A stretch of DNA of 64,000 nt from Epiperipatus broadwayi (GCA_028023455.1 JAQFVV010000036.1:8243576-8307575); one strand, 5' to 3'; shown: positions 35,455 to 48,965, counted from the stretch's first letter. Numbers and translations: made by a program. The notes: generated by a model not told the origin, from the sequence alone.

Positions 35455-38400
35455 GTCATCATTATCATTTTTAATCATTATCAATCTACTGCAGAATGAA
35501 AGTCTCACCAAATTCAATTTCATCTCAGATCTCTAGCCTTTCTTCTCCACATCACCCCAGCACAATCCTTATTTCACCCATCCATCTCACATGTGGTCTC
35601 TTTCTAGGTCTTTAACAATATCTTGGAATTCAGTTTAAGATTTCAACTGTCCATCTATAATCATCTCTTCTAACATTATGTTCAGCCAACTCCACTACAG
35701 TCTCTTAATCCTTTCATTGATATCAGTAACACCTGTTTATTCTCTCATCCAGGTATTTCATTTTTGATCTCTTCTTGTTACTCTAACATACATCTTCCCA
35801 TATTTCATTGAATCGTCTGAAGTCTCTGTATTGGTCTTCTGTTAAGCGTTCAAGTCTTAGATCCATAAGTAAAACTAGTAACATACATTTATTAAAAACC
35901 TTCCTTTTCAAACAAATAGGCATATTAAATTATTATTGCCAAAAACGTTCCAATCAAATTTAATTCTAGGATTAATTTAATTCTATGATTAATTTCATCC
36001 ATTATGTTTCCAGTCATAATAATAATTTGATCAAGATATTTGTAGTTGTTAATTATTTCTAACTCATCATTATTAACATTAACTACTCTTTCTTATTGCA
36101 TTGTCAAATGTATATAATCCTTTTTTACAGTTTACAGTTTCAATTGCCCCAGCAATCTTCTTCAGAACTTCATATCTTTTAGCCTCAATTGCTAAATTCA
36201 AAATTTAAAATTTACTGTTCTAAAAGTATAATGGTAAATTTTTAAAATTTGAATTTAGCAGTTGAAGAAGATTGCTGGGGCAATTGAAACTGTAAATAAG
36301 GGTGGTAAATAAAGCATTGGGTAACAGTAGTAAATTGCATGGACAATTTAGTATTACATGGCATTATTAATTCTTATTTTTTTATTTTGAGAAAAACCAT
36401 TGAACATTACTTTAGTCTTTTTAACATTTGTCTTTAATCCTACTTTGATACAATATTTCCTAAAACTCTAAAACATTATTTGCTACTTACAACATCTGCA
36501 AGATCTAGATGACTTAAATAATCTCCATTTATTTTTATTCTCGTAGCTTCTCATTTCAATCCCCAAAATACTTCTTGCAAAACTGCTGTAAAAAGTTTTG
36601 GTGATATGGAGCCACCACATTGTACACCCTTTTCAATGTTCATCTTTTTAGTATCATTATATAATCTCATTGTTGCACTTTTATAAATATTATTCAAAAT
36701 ATCAGAGTAAGTCTTCACCCTAATGATCCAAATGCATTAGTCATTAAAGAAATGCTTACAGAATCAAATGCCTTTTCAAAATTTACAATTCCAAAGCATA
36801 ATGGGAACTAATATTCATTGGCCCTTTCTGTAACTTCTCTTAATATTTGGATAGATTCACTGGACTAAAAACACTTTTAAATTTAACTTGTTGTTTTGTT
36901 TGGTTAAATACCAAAGTTCTCTGTAGATGAGTTGTAATTTGTTAAATATTTTGTATAAAACTGATAAAAGACTGATAGGTCTATAATTTCTAATATTTTC
37001 TTTATCATCTTTTTAAAATATTAATATTAATACTGCATTCTTCCAATCATCTGGTACATCTTTATCATTTAAAGATTCAGTATATAACTTTGCCAATTTT
37101 GTTTCTATTCCTTCTGCTTTTTATAAGATATCGATCATAATTCCATCATTATCTTGAGCTTTTCACTTCTTCATAAATTTAATTGCATGTTCCATTTAAA
37201 TTCTTGGGCAATTCAAAAGATATAGTAATTGTAAAAGTTACTTTTCCTTGTTCTTTATTGCTATATAATTCTTGCTAGAACTCTTCTACACATTATATAT
37301 ATATATCTTTTTAATAATAATTTCATTTTTTTTTATTGCAGAAATAAGTTCGCTACCAATACCAAGATGTTGTTTTAAATTCTTGAGACTTTTATAGCTT
37401 TCATTGCTAGATCAGAATTATACTTTCTTATACCATTAACTCTTTTTCACACCATTTTATAAAATTTGAGATATTCAATCCTCCTTAAAATATCATTTTT
37501 ATATATTTATATATTCATTCATTTTTCCATAAATTGTCTTGTCCCAGTATAATTTTACTGCATTTTTGTACCAGCTATCTTGTGTAAGTGTATAAGTTAT
37601 CTTCCTGTTGATTTTATTTAAATCTAAATCATATTTAAAATCTATTAATATATGAAAACGATTTGCAAATTCTAATTTAAATTCGTTGGAATGCTACTGA
37701 AGATTAGGAATATCAACTGTGAATATTTTTTTTTTAATAAATTTTTGTCTCCCTAGTTTTGCATTAACACATATGCATCTCATTAATCAATGAGAATTTT
37801 TTGTGTTGAATATATTAAAAGCATTACATTCTTGAAATACCATACTTTCTGTTAGTCAAAATATAATCCATTTCTGCTGTACTTTCATTTGGATACTTTC
37901 ATGTTCATTTCTGTTTAACATTTTTCTCAAAACAAGAATTCATAATATAAAGTTTTTCTTTTTCTGTACATTCCGTAAGTTTATGACCTCTTTTATTTTA
38001 TCCCCATAACCAAATTTATCTACAGCACTTTTCAATTGTTTATCAATTATAGCATTAAAGTCTCCCATAACAATTTTAAAACATAGTTTGGACTGATCAA
38101 AAACATTTCACCCATCTATATAAAAATCCTCTACTTCATCATCACAATGAGAACTTATTACGACCTAAACCTGGTTACCTGCATTTTATATATGTTTTTA
38201 AATTGATAACTAATCTTACTACTCTGTCTGATAGACCATCAATCACCACAATGTTGTTCTTCCCACTCCACTTGCCCTTCCAATATTATGTGACTTTGTA
38301 CTACAATACATCTACACTTTTTAAATTAATTGACTGTTCACTATTTCTTTTAATTTCCTTTACTTGAAGGTGACAGTTGTAAATACCTAAATAAAATGTT

Positions 38401-38900
38401 ATCATCAAATAATAACCTGGGTCCACAACTATTTAACAACCTCAGCCTTTGGTTAGCAACTGCTGCATTGACTGGTGATTTTACAGCCTCCTGGGATTAA
38501 AGACCATAATTTATTTTTGCATGTTATGATTGTAAATATCTATTAGAAAAGAAAATTATTTCACATATATTCATTCTGCCTCCAAGAAAACTCAACTGAT
38601 TACAGTTAGAAGCTATCAGGCAACTGAGAAGAAAGACTGGTGTTTCCTGATCTTAAACTCAGAGACAAAAAGCCAATGAACTCACCATGCTGGATTATAT
38701 GTGTTAGCATGCAGCCCATCCATATTCATGGATAATCACATAGTAATAACAGCCACAACAACAAGATCAAATGGAGTGGACATTAGGATTTTTCCCTGAT
38801 CAATTTCTTTAAGGCCTCCAAGAGGAATCAAAGAATCTCCTTTCAGTTAACAGCAAAATCCTTTCTGAAGACAATTTAATAGTAATCTGGATTAATATCA
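35455..38900 (-). pseudogene. Longest RTE-type LINE copy
   Basis: The 3' end is near 35455, where the plus strand shows a tcattatcatt tail and then ctactgcagaatgaaagtctc. The C-terminal RT tail lies at about 35780-35950, the RT palm-region text at about 36550-37000 and upstream parts toward 38130. Shared text with copies A (3.3 kb) and B (12.5 kb) confirms the family. It is interrupted at 36108-36333 by a foldback insertion. No frame above 60 codons survives. The region 38130-38900 is assigned by position and by similarity to 39690-39990, so its 5' limit is uncertain. Confidence 0.72.
36108..36333. mobile_element. Foldback element inserted in the RTE copy
   Basis: Arms containing agtttcaattgccccagcaa and its complement (near 36139 and 36270) pair around about 36215. 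Imperfect 13-bp duplications attgcattgtcaa (36095-36107) and attgcatggacaa (36334-36346) flank it. No HHR core was recognised and it is unrelated to H1 in sequence. The duplication length is similar to that of H1. Confidence 0.65.
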
Positions 38901-38904
38901 TATT

Positions 38905-39990
38905 GGTGAAGAATCAAATGCTATTTCATAATCTACAAGTCCAAAGTCAAATGGCCAATCATATTCCTCGGTACATTTATAACTCCATTTAACATTTGTA
39001 TGTCATCTATTATATTACAAGCATTTTTTAATGGAGTTTGTTTTTTCACATTGGTTGAGTTCAAAGTTTTCTGCAGATAGGTTGAAATGATTTTAGTAAT
39101 GATCTTGTATAAAAGTGATAAAAGGTCGATACATTTTTCTATTCAGAAATATTTTTTAAAGGTATGTAAATTTTTTTTACTTCTTTATTACAATGGGAAA
39201 GCAGTGGGATAAACCTGAATTGTTTGCCTTTGATAACTTTTATTAAATTGAAGTAGTTTTAATCTGATATGTATGTACATTTTTATGTTATTTTTTATAT
39301 TTTATTTATAATAAATTCCCTTCTGTTGTGCTTAAAATGGTTGTTCTTTACTGTAAAGTATATTGCATTTTTCCAATCATTTTTTTTATTATCATAATGT
39401 CCCATTTAATAATACTTAATTCTGTTTTCAATTTATGTAACCTTTTTTTAGTGATCATGTTGATTTCTAAATCAAAGATCACTATTGGATAGATGCATAG
39501 GTTCGTAATTAGGATGTTTTAAATCTTTCTTCACCAACTGCTGTCATGGCTAATAAATTTAAAACCTTCTGGAAAATTAGGGTCATAGTTAATATTTGTG
39601 TCCTGATTTTAATATAAAATAAAATCAGCATTGACACACATGAAATCATTCGTTCAGTTTTTTAAAAAAAAATTCATGATTCAGTTAAAAACTATCAGCA
39701 TCTGTGTAAGAATATCACAATTTTTTTTTGATTTAAATATGGACAAAAGCCAACAAAATCCCCATACTGGCTCATGCATGTTAGTAAACAGTACATTCAT
39801 GTTTTTATTATGTAAATAATCATTTAGTAATAATAATATGAGGATATGGAGAAGATATTAAAAATTTGTCTGTTTGGATCCTTTGAGAATTTAAAAAGAA
39901 AAAAACAATCTACTTTTAATCAATAGTAAACTTATTTGCTGATTTGATCTTCCACAAGATTTTGAGAAGTTTTCATCATTACTTTACTCT
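38905..39990 (-). pseudogene. Further RTE-like fragment
   Basis: 38905-39155 resembles 36730-37000 of the longer copy (agaatcaaatgc, tctgcagatag, tataaaa.tgataaaag). 39690-39990 resembles 38640-38900 (gacaaaaagccaa, catgctgg, gtaataa). Minus orientation. Strongly decayed; possibly two separate fragments. Confidence 0.5.
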
Positions 39991-40409
39991 GCAGCCAAAA
40001 TTATCTAATCCCCTTTTTACCAATCAATATATTAGTTTAATATCTTTATTAGCTTGGACCAACTAACTAAAAAAATTCTGTCTAGATTGAAACTGAAATA
40101 CGTTGAAGTTTTTACCTGATTTAAATTTGAATTCTGGTTGTAAGGCTGGAGAGTGATATATTACTGCTTCACTATAAGGAGCATCTGAACTCTCTGAGAA
40201 TGTATTTGAGATAAAATACCTGAGTGCCCATTTCATCTAGTAAATGCAAAACCACAATCACATAATTTGACTAATCAATAAATTTACCTCTTTTATCTTT
40301 TTTTTTACTCTTATCATTGTTCAGTTGTTAATCTCTATCAATATTTTGAATTTACGTTACGAATTCCTCTTTTTGTTTTCATCTTTTTGACTAATCAATA
40401 AATTATCTT

Positions 40410-40829
40410 TTTTCACTGTACAATTGTCCAACAAAGGCACTTATATAATTTTAATATTCTGGCATCTATTATTTTATTAGAAAGTTTGGCTAGTAAATGC
40501 AAAATTGTCAGAGGATTCCCAAGAAAAGAAAAACTGGAACAAAGTATTATGGGATATACATAAGGATAATAGGGTTATATAGAAAAATCAAGACAATAAA
40601 GTAATAGCAGTAAAAATAAATTTCAATGGAATGTTAGTTTATTATATGTTTATAAATTAATTTAATGCTCTTCATGATTCAATGCAATGGTGGAATGATT
40701 TAATATGGAACTCAAGGTCTGTGGATCACAGCCTCGGTTCTATGATTCCTGCTGCTTTAACTTCTTTTGAATGCCATTCATTTATTATTGTAATAAAATT
40801 TAATAAAAGATATATATATATAAACAATC
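40410..40829. other. Anonymous AT-rich DNA upstream of the LINE end
   Basis: Nothing was recognised except ttgactaatcaataaatt, which occurs twice near 40268 and 40387. It may hold decayed RT sequence of the downstream LINE. Confidence 0.35.
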
Positions 40830-41400
40830 AGGTGGTCACCAGGTTTTTCAAACATCTCAAGCTAGAGCCAAGGTTCCTGGACTTCCTAGTGAAAATCAAC
40901 CTGGATTCACTCCAGACGAACTGGTTCCTGCACTACAGGAGATTTTTCAAGAACATAGATCCTACATGTCACAACTGGGCCACATGATAAATGATTGCCT
41001 GGCATATGACAAAATTAGGACATTCATTTCTCACAACTGCCACATTTCTTGAACAAAATATTAGATATCAAGAGCTGCTTCCTGTCTAAGGATTATGTCA
41101 TCTCAAGACTTTTGACCTTCATCACTTATGCCACTTGGATGGCCAGATGTCAATACAAGTTCACCATTTCTCATCCTAAGCCTGAAAACATATTCATTTC
41201 TAAGTTGAAGGAATTTTGCCATAAAGATAGTATCATCTTGTACAGATTTTTATTTGACAACACATGGAGTCTGATTAAGCTAGATTAAACAACACCAGTA
41301 GAGCATCAGACCATCTGGTTACCCCGAGCAACATGGATTACTTTTATTTGATTTACAATTGTATCATTCTTACATATGTATTTTAATAAAGTTATTTATA
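40830..41400 (+). pseudogene. C-terminal end of another LINE (zinc-binding RT tail)
   Basis: Frame 40682-40987 includes FLVKINLDSLQTNWFLHYRR, then DPTCHNWAT. This resembles the zf-RVT tail of LINE ORF2 proteins (lpTr..Lhrr....TC..Cg), with the second Cys changed to Trp. Frame 41049-41288 continues ISRLLTFITYATWMARCQYK, the helical region after the zinc motif. An aataaagtt signal lies near 41385, and a ggtcatgtgat motif like the PLE/H1 end occurs at about 41419. The clade is uncertain. Confidence 0.6.
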
Positions 41401-41429
41401 TACTAAAACTATAATATGTGGTCATGTGA

Positions 41430-42934
41430 TATTTTTATTGATGTATTGATATAAATATAGGAGTAATATAAAAGAACGAATTAAATAATGTTTTGCTTTC
41501 AATTAATTTTAAGCATATAAATATATAAAAAAATTATATATTTAAATTATTCATAAAAAAAGTAATAAAATGTTTTCCTCAGATTAAAAGAAAAAGGACA
41601 AACAGGTTTTAACAAAGTAGAAGCAGGAAGAAAAAATTGAACTTTTCAAAAATAAAAATTGATTTTTAATGATTAAAAATAAATTATTTACATATAATTT
41701 TTCTGATGTGATTTCAAAGGGTCATTGTTAAAAAGATTTCTTGTTTAATTAATTTTAAAATTCATACATACCTGAAATTCCAATACTTTTTATTAAAAGT
41801 AAAATTAAATTTTTATTACAAATTATATACAGGAAAATTTACAAAAATCTATATCAACACATATATCACACTTAGATGAGTGGTTAGCAGTCCAGAATAA
41901 GTAAAACATTACTGTAGAGAGATGCTTTAAAGCAGTTTGCTTCTAACCTGATTAATTTTCCTTTTCCATTTATGTTTTATTGTCAAAGACTTGATCTAGT
42001 GATTCAAATAGGTTCAGTATGGGTACAACAACTAAGCAATTGTGAGAGGTAAACCTTTTTACATATTTAAGGGTTTACATGTGGCAAAACAAAGCATATT
42101 CATCTTTCATGCCTATAATCTGACATCAAATCAGCAATTAGCAAACACCGTAGGTCAAACAACAAAAAGGCTTTATCTATGGTTATTTCTCATTATTTTT
42201 ATTTTTAATACATAATCTATAATATGTTAGAAGTTATAGGTTCCACAAGAGAAGGGATAACAATTGGAGGGCTGAGATTGTTGACTTATGTTTTGTCCAT
42301 CCAACTAACATTAACTATTATATTGAACACATAACATTATCCTCATCTTTGTGATTTATTGTCATTCATTTTCTTATTTATATTGATGGACAACATTTAG
42401 TTTAAAAAACAATCATTTTTTTGATTTAAAAATCAAATTTATAAACACACTTAAAATATGGCACATAACAGAAAGGGATTATGGCCAGGAGTAGAATCTT
42501 TGAACACTGTTATCACATATTTGCCCAAATAGACATGATAAAATGAACTCTCTATACTAGGCCATAATTTATTTAATCTGTGACAAAGAAAAGTCAGGCA
42601 TTTTTCCTAAAGTCCAATAGAACAACATATTGTTCTTAACTTTAACAATAAGTAGGGATCTGTCAATCATTTCAGCCTGAGAACTGATAACAGGATTTGG
42701 GGCTATGACGGGAATAATCAACTCCCTGCTTTAATAATTTCATACACCTACAGCCACATATCTGGCAGTCAGAATTATTTTTGATTAATTGAAATTTAAA
42801 TGATAGCATTTACGAGTTTTAAAAATTAATGGATATTATATTTTAATACTTTTTCTTGAAGTTCAATCAATCAAAAGACTTTTTGAAACTTTTGCTATAA
42901 TAAATATAAACTAATAAGGAACTACTGTAACATT
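41430..42934. other. Anonymous AT-rich DNA
   Basis: No recognisable gene or repeat. Confidence 0.45.
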
Positions 42935-42947
42935 ATTGGTTCATCTA

Positions 42948-43056
42948 TTTTTTTTCCATATGTCATAGCATCTGCCAGGACATGAACCCACAACCATTTG
43001 CAACCAACTACTTGCTTGCAAGGTGGCTGTGATGACCCTCGACTAACAACGCTTGA
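42948..43056 (-). mobile_element. tRNA-derived SINE, minus strand
   Basis: The minus strand shows a tRNA-like head with gttagtcgagggtcatcac (A box region), a cttgcaa anticodon-type loop, B box gggttcatgtcc, tail gctatgacatatgg and poly-A. Near-perfect 12-bp duplications lie at 42935-42946 and 43059-43070. It belongs to the longer-variable-arm subfamily with the copies at 47.2 and 55.3 kb. Confidence 0.85.
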
Positions 43057-43199
43057 CTATTAGTTCATCCATTTGCCATTTAATTACGTAATTTATTTAT
43101 ATAGTTCCTGTTACATTTAATCTAGTGACAAATCTGCTATTACAATTCTTTGGGCCTGAAGTCTAAAGAAAATATATTACAGTCTATTTTTTTTTTTTT

Positions 43200-43960
43200 T
43201 TTAGAAATTTTATAGTAGTATTTTAAGAATTAAAATGGGAAGCTAAGAGAATAAAAATAAATTGAGATTGCTTAAGTCATTTAGATTTAGAATGGTATAG
43301 TCAATTTTGCAAATAATGTTTCAGAGCTTTAAGATATGACCTATCAAAAGAAATAAAAAAATAGGACCAAAGACAAAAGCCGAAAATAATATGTGAAGGC
43401 TTTTTCCAAAAAAAAAAAAAAAGATTGATAATAATGAATTAAAAGAAATTAATAACTAAAAATGTTTCGGTCTATTTAAATAATAAAGATGTAAACATAA
43501 AGGATAAAATTAATGCCAGATTTAAACTTGGGAATAATGCTTTTGGTTTGAATAGTTTAATATTAAAAAGAGATCAGTCTAAAAATATATAGAAAAGTTG
43601 GTGCTGATATAGTACGCACTCGGTGGCCATTTTGAATTTGAAAACACCCAAAAACACTGCTGGTACATGCAAGCGATAAATGACATCAACTAGAAACACT
43701 CAGTTTTCAAAAAATTAAATTGCCTAAGGCACTATAATTAAAAAGGGTGACGTAAAATACTTGAGTGTGACAAGAAATAGGTATTATTGAAATCTTGAAA
43801 AGTTGGTTAACTAAAATGGAAATGAGATGGATCTATTATTAGAACAAATATGGATAATTAATTGTAAAAAAACTAGAAAAGCATAAGTGAAATATAGTCA
43901 TATGGTAGTGATTGAAATGATGAAACAATAAAATAATTTTTTTTAAGGCAAAAATACAAT
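43200..43960 (+). pseudogene. Possible LINE remnant
   Basis: Shifted plus-strand frames around 43500-43570 give INARFKLGNNAFGLNS, reminiscent of the segment before the YGxETW block of some LINE ORF2 proteins. GC content is raised at 43600-43720. No catalytic motif was seen. Weak call. Confidence 0.3.
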
Positions 43961-44012
43961 TTTTTAATACATTCAAAAGTAAATCAATGTTCACATGCAC
44001 TGCTAAAATATG

Positions 44013-44367
44013 ATTTACTCACTTTCACCCATAAGCAAAGATTTCAAGAAACAAGTGAATTCACTTGTCCTTCAAGCTTATCTACATATAAGCCAACCTT
44101 TGCTTATTATGCATTATTCAGGGCTTGAGTCGATTATATACCTGAATATTTAAACAATGTTCAAATTGTACAAATGTAATTTAAATATAACAGAGAATTT
44201 ATCATATTTTTAACAAACTGCCATATTTGAATTACGTCTGTACAATTTAAACATTGTTTAAAAAAAGATCAGGCGTATAATAAACTCAAGCCCTGAATAA
44301 TGCATGGTAAACAAAGATTGGTTTAATTCACTTGTTCTTTGAAATCTTTGTTTATGGGTGAGTACAT
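44013..44367. repeat. Palindromic (foldback) element, about 355 bp
   Basis: Inverted arms of about 160 bp pair ctttcacccataagcaaag (near 44023) with ctttgtttatgggtgag (near 44346), through agggcttgag/ctcaagccct to a centre at about 44200. No coding capacity, no HHR core and no resolved target duplication. Confidence 0.75.
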
Positions 44368-45140
44368 ATCAATTATTTTAAAACAATGCATATATGAAGA
44401 TTGATTTATTTCCTAATATATTAGATTAAATACTGTGCTGTAAAAAAATAAATATTCATCAGTGTACTAAATTTCTTTTTTAATAAAAAATATGTTTTTT
44501 AAAAATAACACAAAATCAAACAATAAATCATATTTTTTAAAAATCAACTACTAATATTTTGATTGTTTTTGCAGCTGTCTTCATTGTTTGTTAACATTTT
44601 TTTATAACGTTAAAAGGGTATAGGGGGCATCAAAATATTAAATGTAGAAATATTAAAAAAAGCAATATAATATATTTGCATATTTTATTTAATAAAAAAA
44701 ATAAAGCAATACATGGACATAGTAGCAAAGATATAAATATGTGTACTTCTCATTTATATATAATTAATAGATTTTAACAGACTTTAAAAATATGTAAACA
44801 AATGGAGAAATGTCAGTTCTAATCACCAATGCATGAAACAGTTTTTCTTTGATAAAAATTTGACAAGTCACTCTGCAAGATCATAAATTTCAGGAACCAT
44901 TTTTATCAGCTGACTTAAAGCATTATCAACTGTCCATGCTGCTACAACAGCTAAATATATAAATATGGATATAATAAGCAGATTCATAAATTTAATCACA
45001 TTACTAAATACTCACACTTTATTAGTATAAGTCTGAAATTTACTTTTGAGGTTTTATAAACTATTTGCCTAACATAACATCAGTATGTATTAATTCATTT
45101 ATTATTATAACTGTAACACAGGCTTATTATATACCTGTGT
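44368..45140. other. Anonymous AT-rich DNA
   Basis: Nothing recognised. Confidence 0.4.
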
Positions 45141-45142
45141 CT

Positions 45143-45335
45143 ATATATGTAATATATAGGGTATATGAGCACAGACTTTCACACCAATCACCACTCTCCA
45201 CTCTATCTCATAACACCGATACACTTGAACACATATATGTTGAAAAGATAGTAGTGTATCAGTGTTATGAGATAGAGTGGAGAGTGGTGGGTGGTGTGAA
45301 AGTCTGTGCTCATATACCCTATATATTTCATTTAT
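45143..45335. repeat. Foldback element related to the 4.7-kb hairpin
   Basis: The arms atagggtatatgagcacag and ctgtgctcatataccctat enclose a near-perfect inverted repeat centred near 45240. Internal text (gactttcac, ccactctcca, ctatctcat) is shared with the element at 4656-4815. Overlapping frames on both strands give the same peptide because of the palindrome; they are not genes. Confidence 0.8.
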
Positions 45336-45534
45336 TATAATATTTTGCTTAGTTTTATACATTTACTTAACTTAAATATATATAATAAATATCATATAAC
45401 ATTACATACAATAATAGTCAAAAAATCAAATTTTATAATTGACTCACAATCATGGTTTCAACTATTAATAAATAGACCTTCTCAGGTGAAATTCAACAAT
45501 ATATATATATAATATTTAAGTATAAGTATCTTGT

Positions 45535-46530
45535 CTATACTGAACTTAATGTAATTAGAAGAGATTTGAACTCAGACTTTCAAGCTCCTCACAGCTATCC
45601 ATTCCATCTTATATGACTGACACACATGGCCACATACATGGTGAAAAAGATAAATGATCTCCAATATATATATATACCTCATGCTGAATCAGCACTCATG
45701 ATGATCCAGATCATATCCCACACATGTATATATAATCAGTGCTCAGTTTATATTAAGATAGCAAATCTTCAAACTTTAATGAACAGGCCTCAATCTTCTC
45801 CACTCTCTAACTCTTTAGCCATCCATATCATTGAAAATCTGATGATGGAACACTCAAAACCCTTGTTGATGCCAATATTATTGTCATACCCATGTTGACT
45901 TTAAGTCTCTCTGACCTCTCATGCATAGGATCTTAATATGCCCATTTAAATACACACAAGAGGGATGGCAGAATACAGGCTGAAAATATATACAAGTATA
46001 TTGTTTATTCTGAACTTAAAGTAATTAGAAAGTCTGAGTTCAAATCCCTTCTAATTACATTAGGTTCGGTACAGACAAGATACTTGTATTTAAATAGTAC
46101 ATATTCACCTTGTATTCTGCCCATCCCTTTTTTGTATAGTTAAATGAACATATTAAGATTCTGTACATGAAGGTTTAGAGTGATTTAAAGTCAACAGGGG
46201 TATGACAATAATATTGGCATTAATTAGGGCTTTGAGCATTTCATCATCAGATTTTCAATGATATTGATGGCTGAAGAGTTGGAGAGTGGAGAAGATTGAA
46301 GCCTATTCATTAAAGTTTGAAGATTTGCTATCTTAATATAAAATGAGCACTGATTATATATATGTGTGAGAGATAATAATCTGAACCAACCAATAAATTG
46401 CTGGTTCAGCGTGACATACATATATTGAAGATCATTTATCTTTTTCCCATGTATGTGGACAGGTGTGTTGGTTGTATAAGATGGAATGGACAGCTGGAGG
46501 GAGTTCAAGGATCTGAGTTCAAATCCCTTC
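45535..46530. repeat. Kilobase palindrome with pol III-like B boxes at the ends
   Basis: Arms of nearly 500 bp, well matched, pair 45555-45900 with 46180-46530 around a complex centre of about 250 bp. The outer ends read agatttgaactcagact and, inverted, ctgagttcaaatccctt. The latter contains gttcaaatcc, close to a B box, and a third copy lies inside at about 46045. The arms encode mirrored meaningless frames. It is probably a foldback retroelement of the same broad type as the 4.7-kb hairpin. Confidence 0.75.
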
Positions 46531-46534
46531 TAAA

Positions 46535-47195
46535 TAAATGTATATGCAACAACAAAATACCTGTAACATCAAAGGATCCCCGGTCATGGGATAATTTTTG
46601 TAAACATTTTATTTTTGGTTAATATTGTAATGCTACGTCATTTTCTATTTTATTTATGACAACTAATACAGCATTAGGCAGTATTTAATGAGTACATATA
46701 TATATATACACATGTGCGTGTAAATTATAGCAGATTGCCCGAAGGCTGTGGTAATGCAGCTAACATATGATAATCGGTTAATTGTTGGCATTTACGGTTT
46801 AATATTTATAAAAATGGTTAGTGCATTCTCCTGACATACTTTAAACTATGACTTAAATTTAAACTGGATAAAAATTTAAAATCTTAAATTAAAAGTAGTT
46901 AAGGAATTATCTTTCATGATGAAGATCTTAGCCTACTCAGACATCTAATTATTGATTAATAAATTGTATTTGCTATTCTTAGGTAGCAGTAAAAAAAAAG
47001 GTGAAAAATTATTAAAAATCCCAATGATACCGACAGTTGGAAATTCTGCTGAATAATGGCTGGTCTTTTATTCCTTTTTTTTTTTTAAAGAACCAGTTGT
47101 AAAGATCTCAATCCTGCAAAGAATGATTGAAAGACATTTGTCCCTATATATATACTATATATTTATATATCAAAATTGATAGAAATATCATAATA
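46535..47195. other. Anonymous AT-rich DNA
   Basis: Nothing recognised. Confidence 0.4.
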
Positions 47196-47199
47196 TTGT

Positions 47200-47312
47200 C
47201 AAGCGTTGTTAGCCGAGAGGTCATCGCACCTGCCTTGCAAGCAAGTAATTGGTTGCAGACGGGTGTGGGTTCGCGTCCCGGCCGATGCTATGACATATGA
47301 AAAAAAAAAAAA
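47200..47312 (+). mobile_element. tRNA-derived SINE, well preserved
   Basis: The A box ttagccgagaggt and B box gggttcgcgtcc are both close to consensus. An enlarged variable-arm region (attggttgcagacgg) suggests a class II (Ser/Leu-type) tRNA ancestor. The tail gctatgacatatg is followed by 13 A. It is nearly identical to the copy at 55309. Confidence 0.88.
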
Positions 47313-48965
47313 GTATATATAGTTGTATGTTTTCACGCTAACACAAATTATATACAAACAGGCTGGTGATTAACGGGGAAACTTTTATTAGTTAAAATAC
47401 AAATGATTATAAAGGTTGAATATAAATGCTATTTTCATATGAATTATTTTCACACTAAGCTTCAAACAAATGCATCTACCTTTTGATAATTAAAAATAAT
47501 AGTTTATTAAGTGCGTGACAAATTTATTAGACTACTACACATGCAAAACCTCGATTAGCAGTTACTAGTAGAACTAATGAGAGCGTAGCTTTATTATGCA
47601 AAACAAATTATACATATATGCACACACATCGTGTTATTAAGATTATTAAGTTTAAATTTCAGTTATTATTGAAAATTAAAATATGAATACACGAGACTAT
47701 AATTTCAATTTTCTTGTTAGCTATTCCAGTCATTAGACATTTATTTTATGTCGTGAAACTAATACTAAAACTATGATGATATTTATCAGTTTTTGCAGCT
47801 AACGAACAGTTGAAAATTTCAAAAGCATAGTCGCGTGTGTCCATATTTATTTTCAATTAGATTTTTATCTCTAATATGACTGAAAGTGCAGGTTTACGTA
47901 GAGGAAATAAGGAAACGTCTACATTTGCGTGAGAACATTATTGAGGTTTGTAACTCCATTATTTCTGATATTATTAATCAAATGTTTGTGTACCGAATAA
48001 GTATCAACATTTGTGTTGTGAGAATAATAATAGGTATATTCTCAGCATTACAACTATTGTGAAGGAAATCAATGCATATGGGCCTCTGCATCATAGGAGA
48101 CCCTTTGAGTGTCTTTCATTAAATTAACTGGTGATAATAAATAAATACAGTAGTTTATAATTAAATTTTCTAAATTTTAATGAAAATTAATTGATAAATT
48201 GGTTTAGTATTATCAATTGTTTTTGTTATTTATTTGTTATATGTATATATTCAAAAAAGCATTAAAGTTATATGATATATATATCTTTTATTTATTTTTA
48301 AAAAAACTTTTATTTACACAAGTGCAATAAAAAGTAAAAAGAAAATAATCTTCAATTTTTACAAATAAAAGTTTGTGGTATTCACGTTTACAATGAGTCT
48401 TAGTTCGACTTTCTATCAATTTTTACAGGCTTGTTATTAAGCAAGAATTATAATTAAACGTTTAAAACTTATCTGTTGCCATTTCGCTATTATATATATG
48501 AAAAGTATATAATCTATTTTCTATTTATGTAAGTATATCTCACACTACTACTTATGAAAACTGAAAAAAAAATTTTTTTTAATTTTTAGTGCATGTATGA
48601 AGATAAAAGCATCCTTTAATTTTTATTTTATTTTTCATTTTTTAATTTTATATATGCAGCATTAAGTTATTAAAATAAGGTGAATTTATTTAAATTAGAA
48701 TTCATCTAGACAGAAATATGAAATAAAGTATGTTAATTACAAATGTATAAAAAAAAAGGAAATAAAGATAGCTGATCCATTTTTTAATGAATCATTTAAT
48801 TTTAAATTACAAAAAGAACCACAAATAAATGAAAGATTTAAAATTTTCACTAAGTTTTTGCTAAAATTGTTTGCAAACTTTCAAAAAATGTAGTTATCAG
48901 AAATGCATATGTATATAAAGTTTCATTTAGATCGAAAATTGGAAAATGGGTAAAAATTGAGTTAT
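47313..48965. other. Anonymous AT-rich DNA
   Basis: No gene or element recognised. Confidence 0.45.

Noticed and set aside
45065-45362. Opposite-strand open frames giving nearly the same peptide
   Set aside because: They are the two arms of one palindrome read in opposite directions. No domain or coding bias.
47200-47312. Functional tRNA gene
   Set aside because: It folds like a tRNA, but its near-identical copies share the same non-tRNA tail and poly-A, and several have target duplications. These are SINEs.
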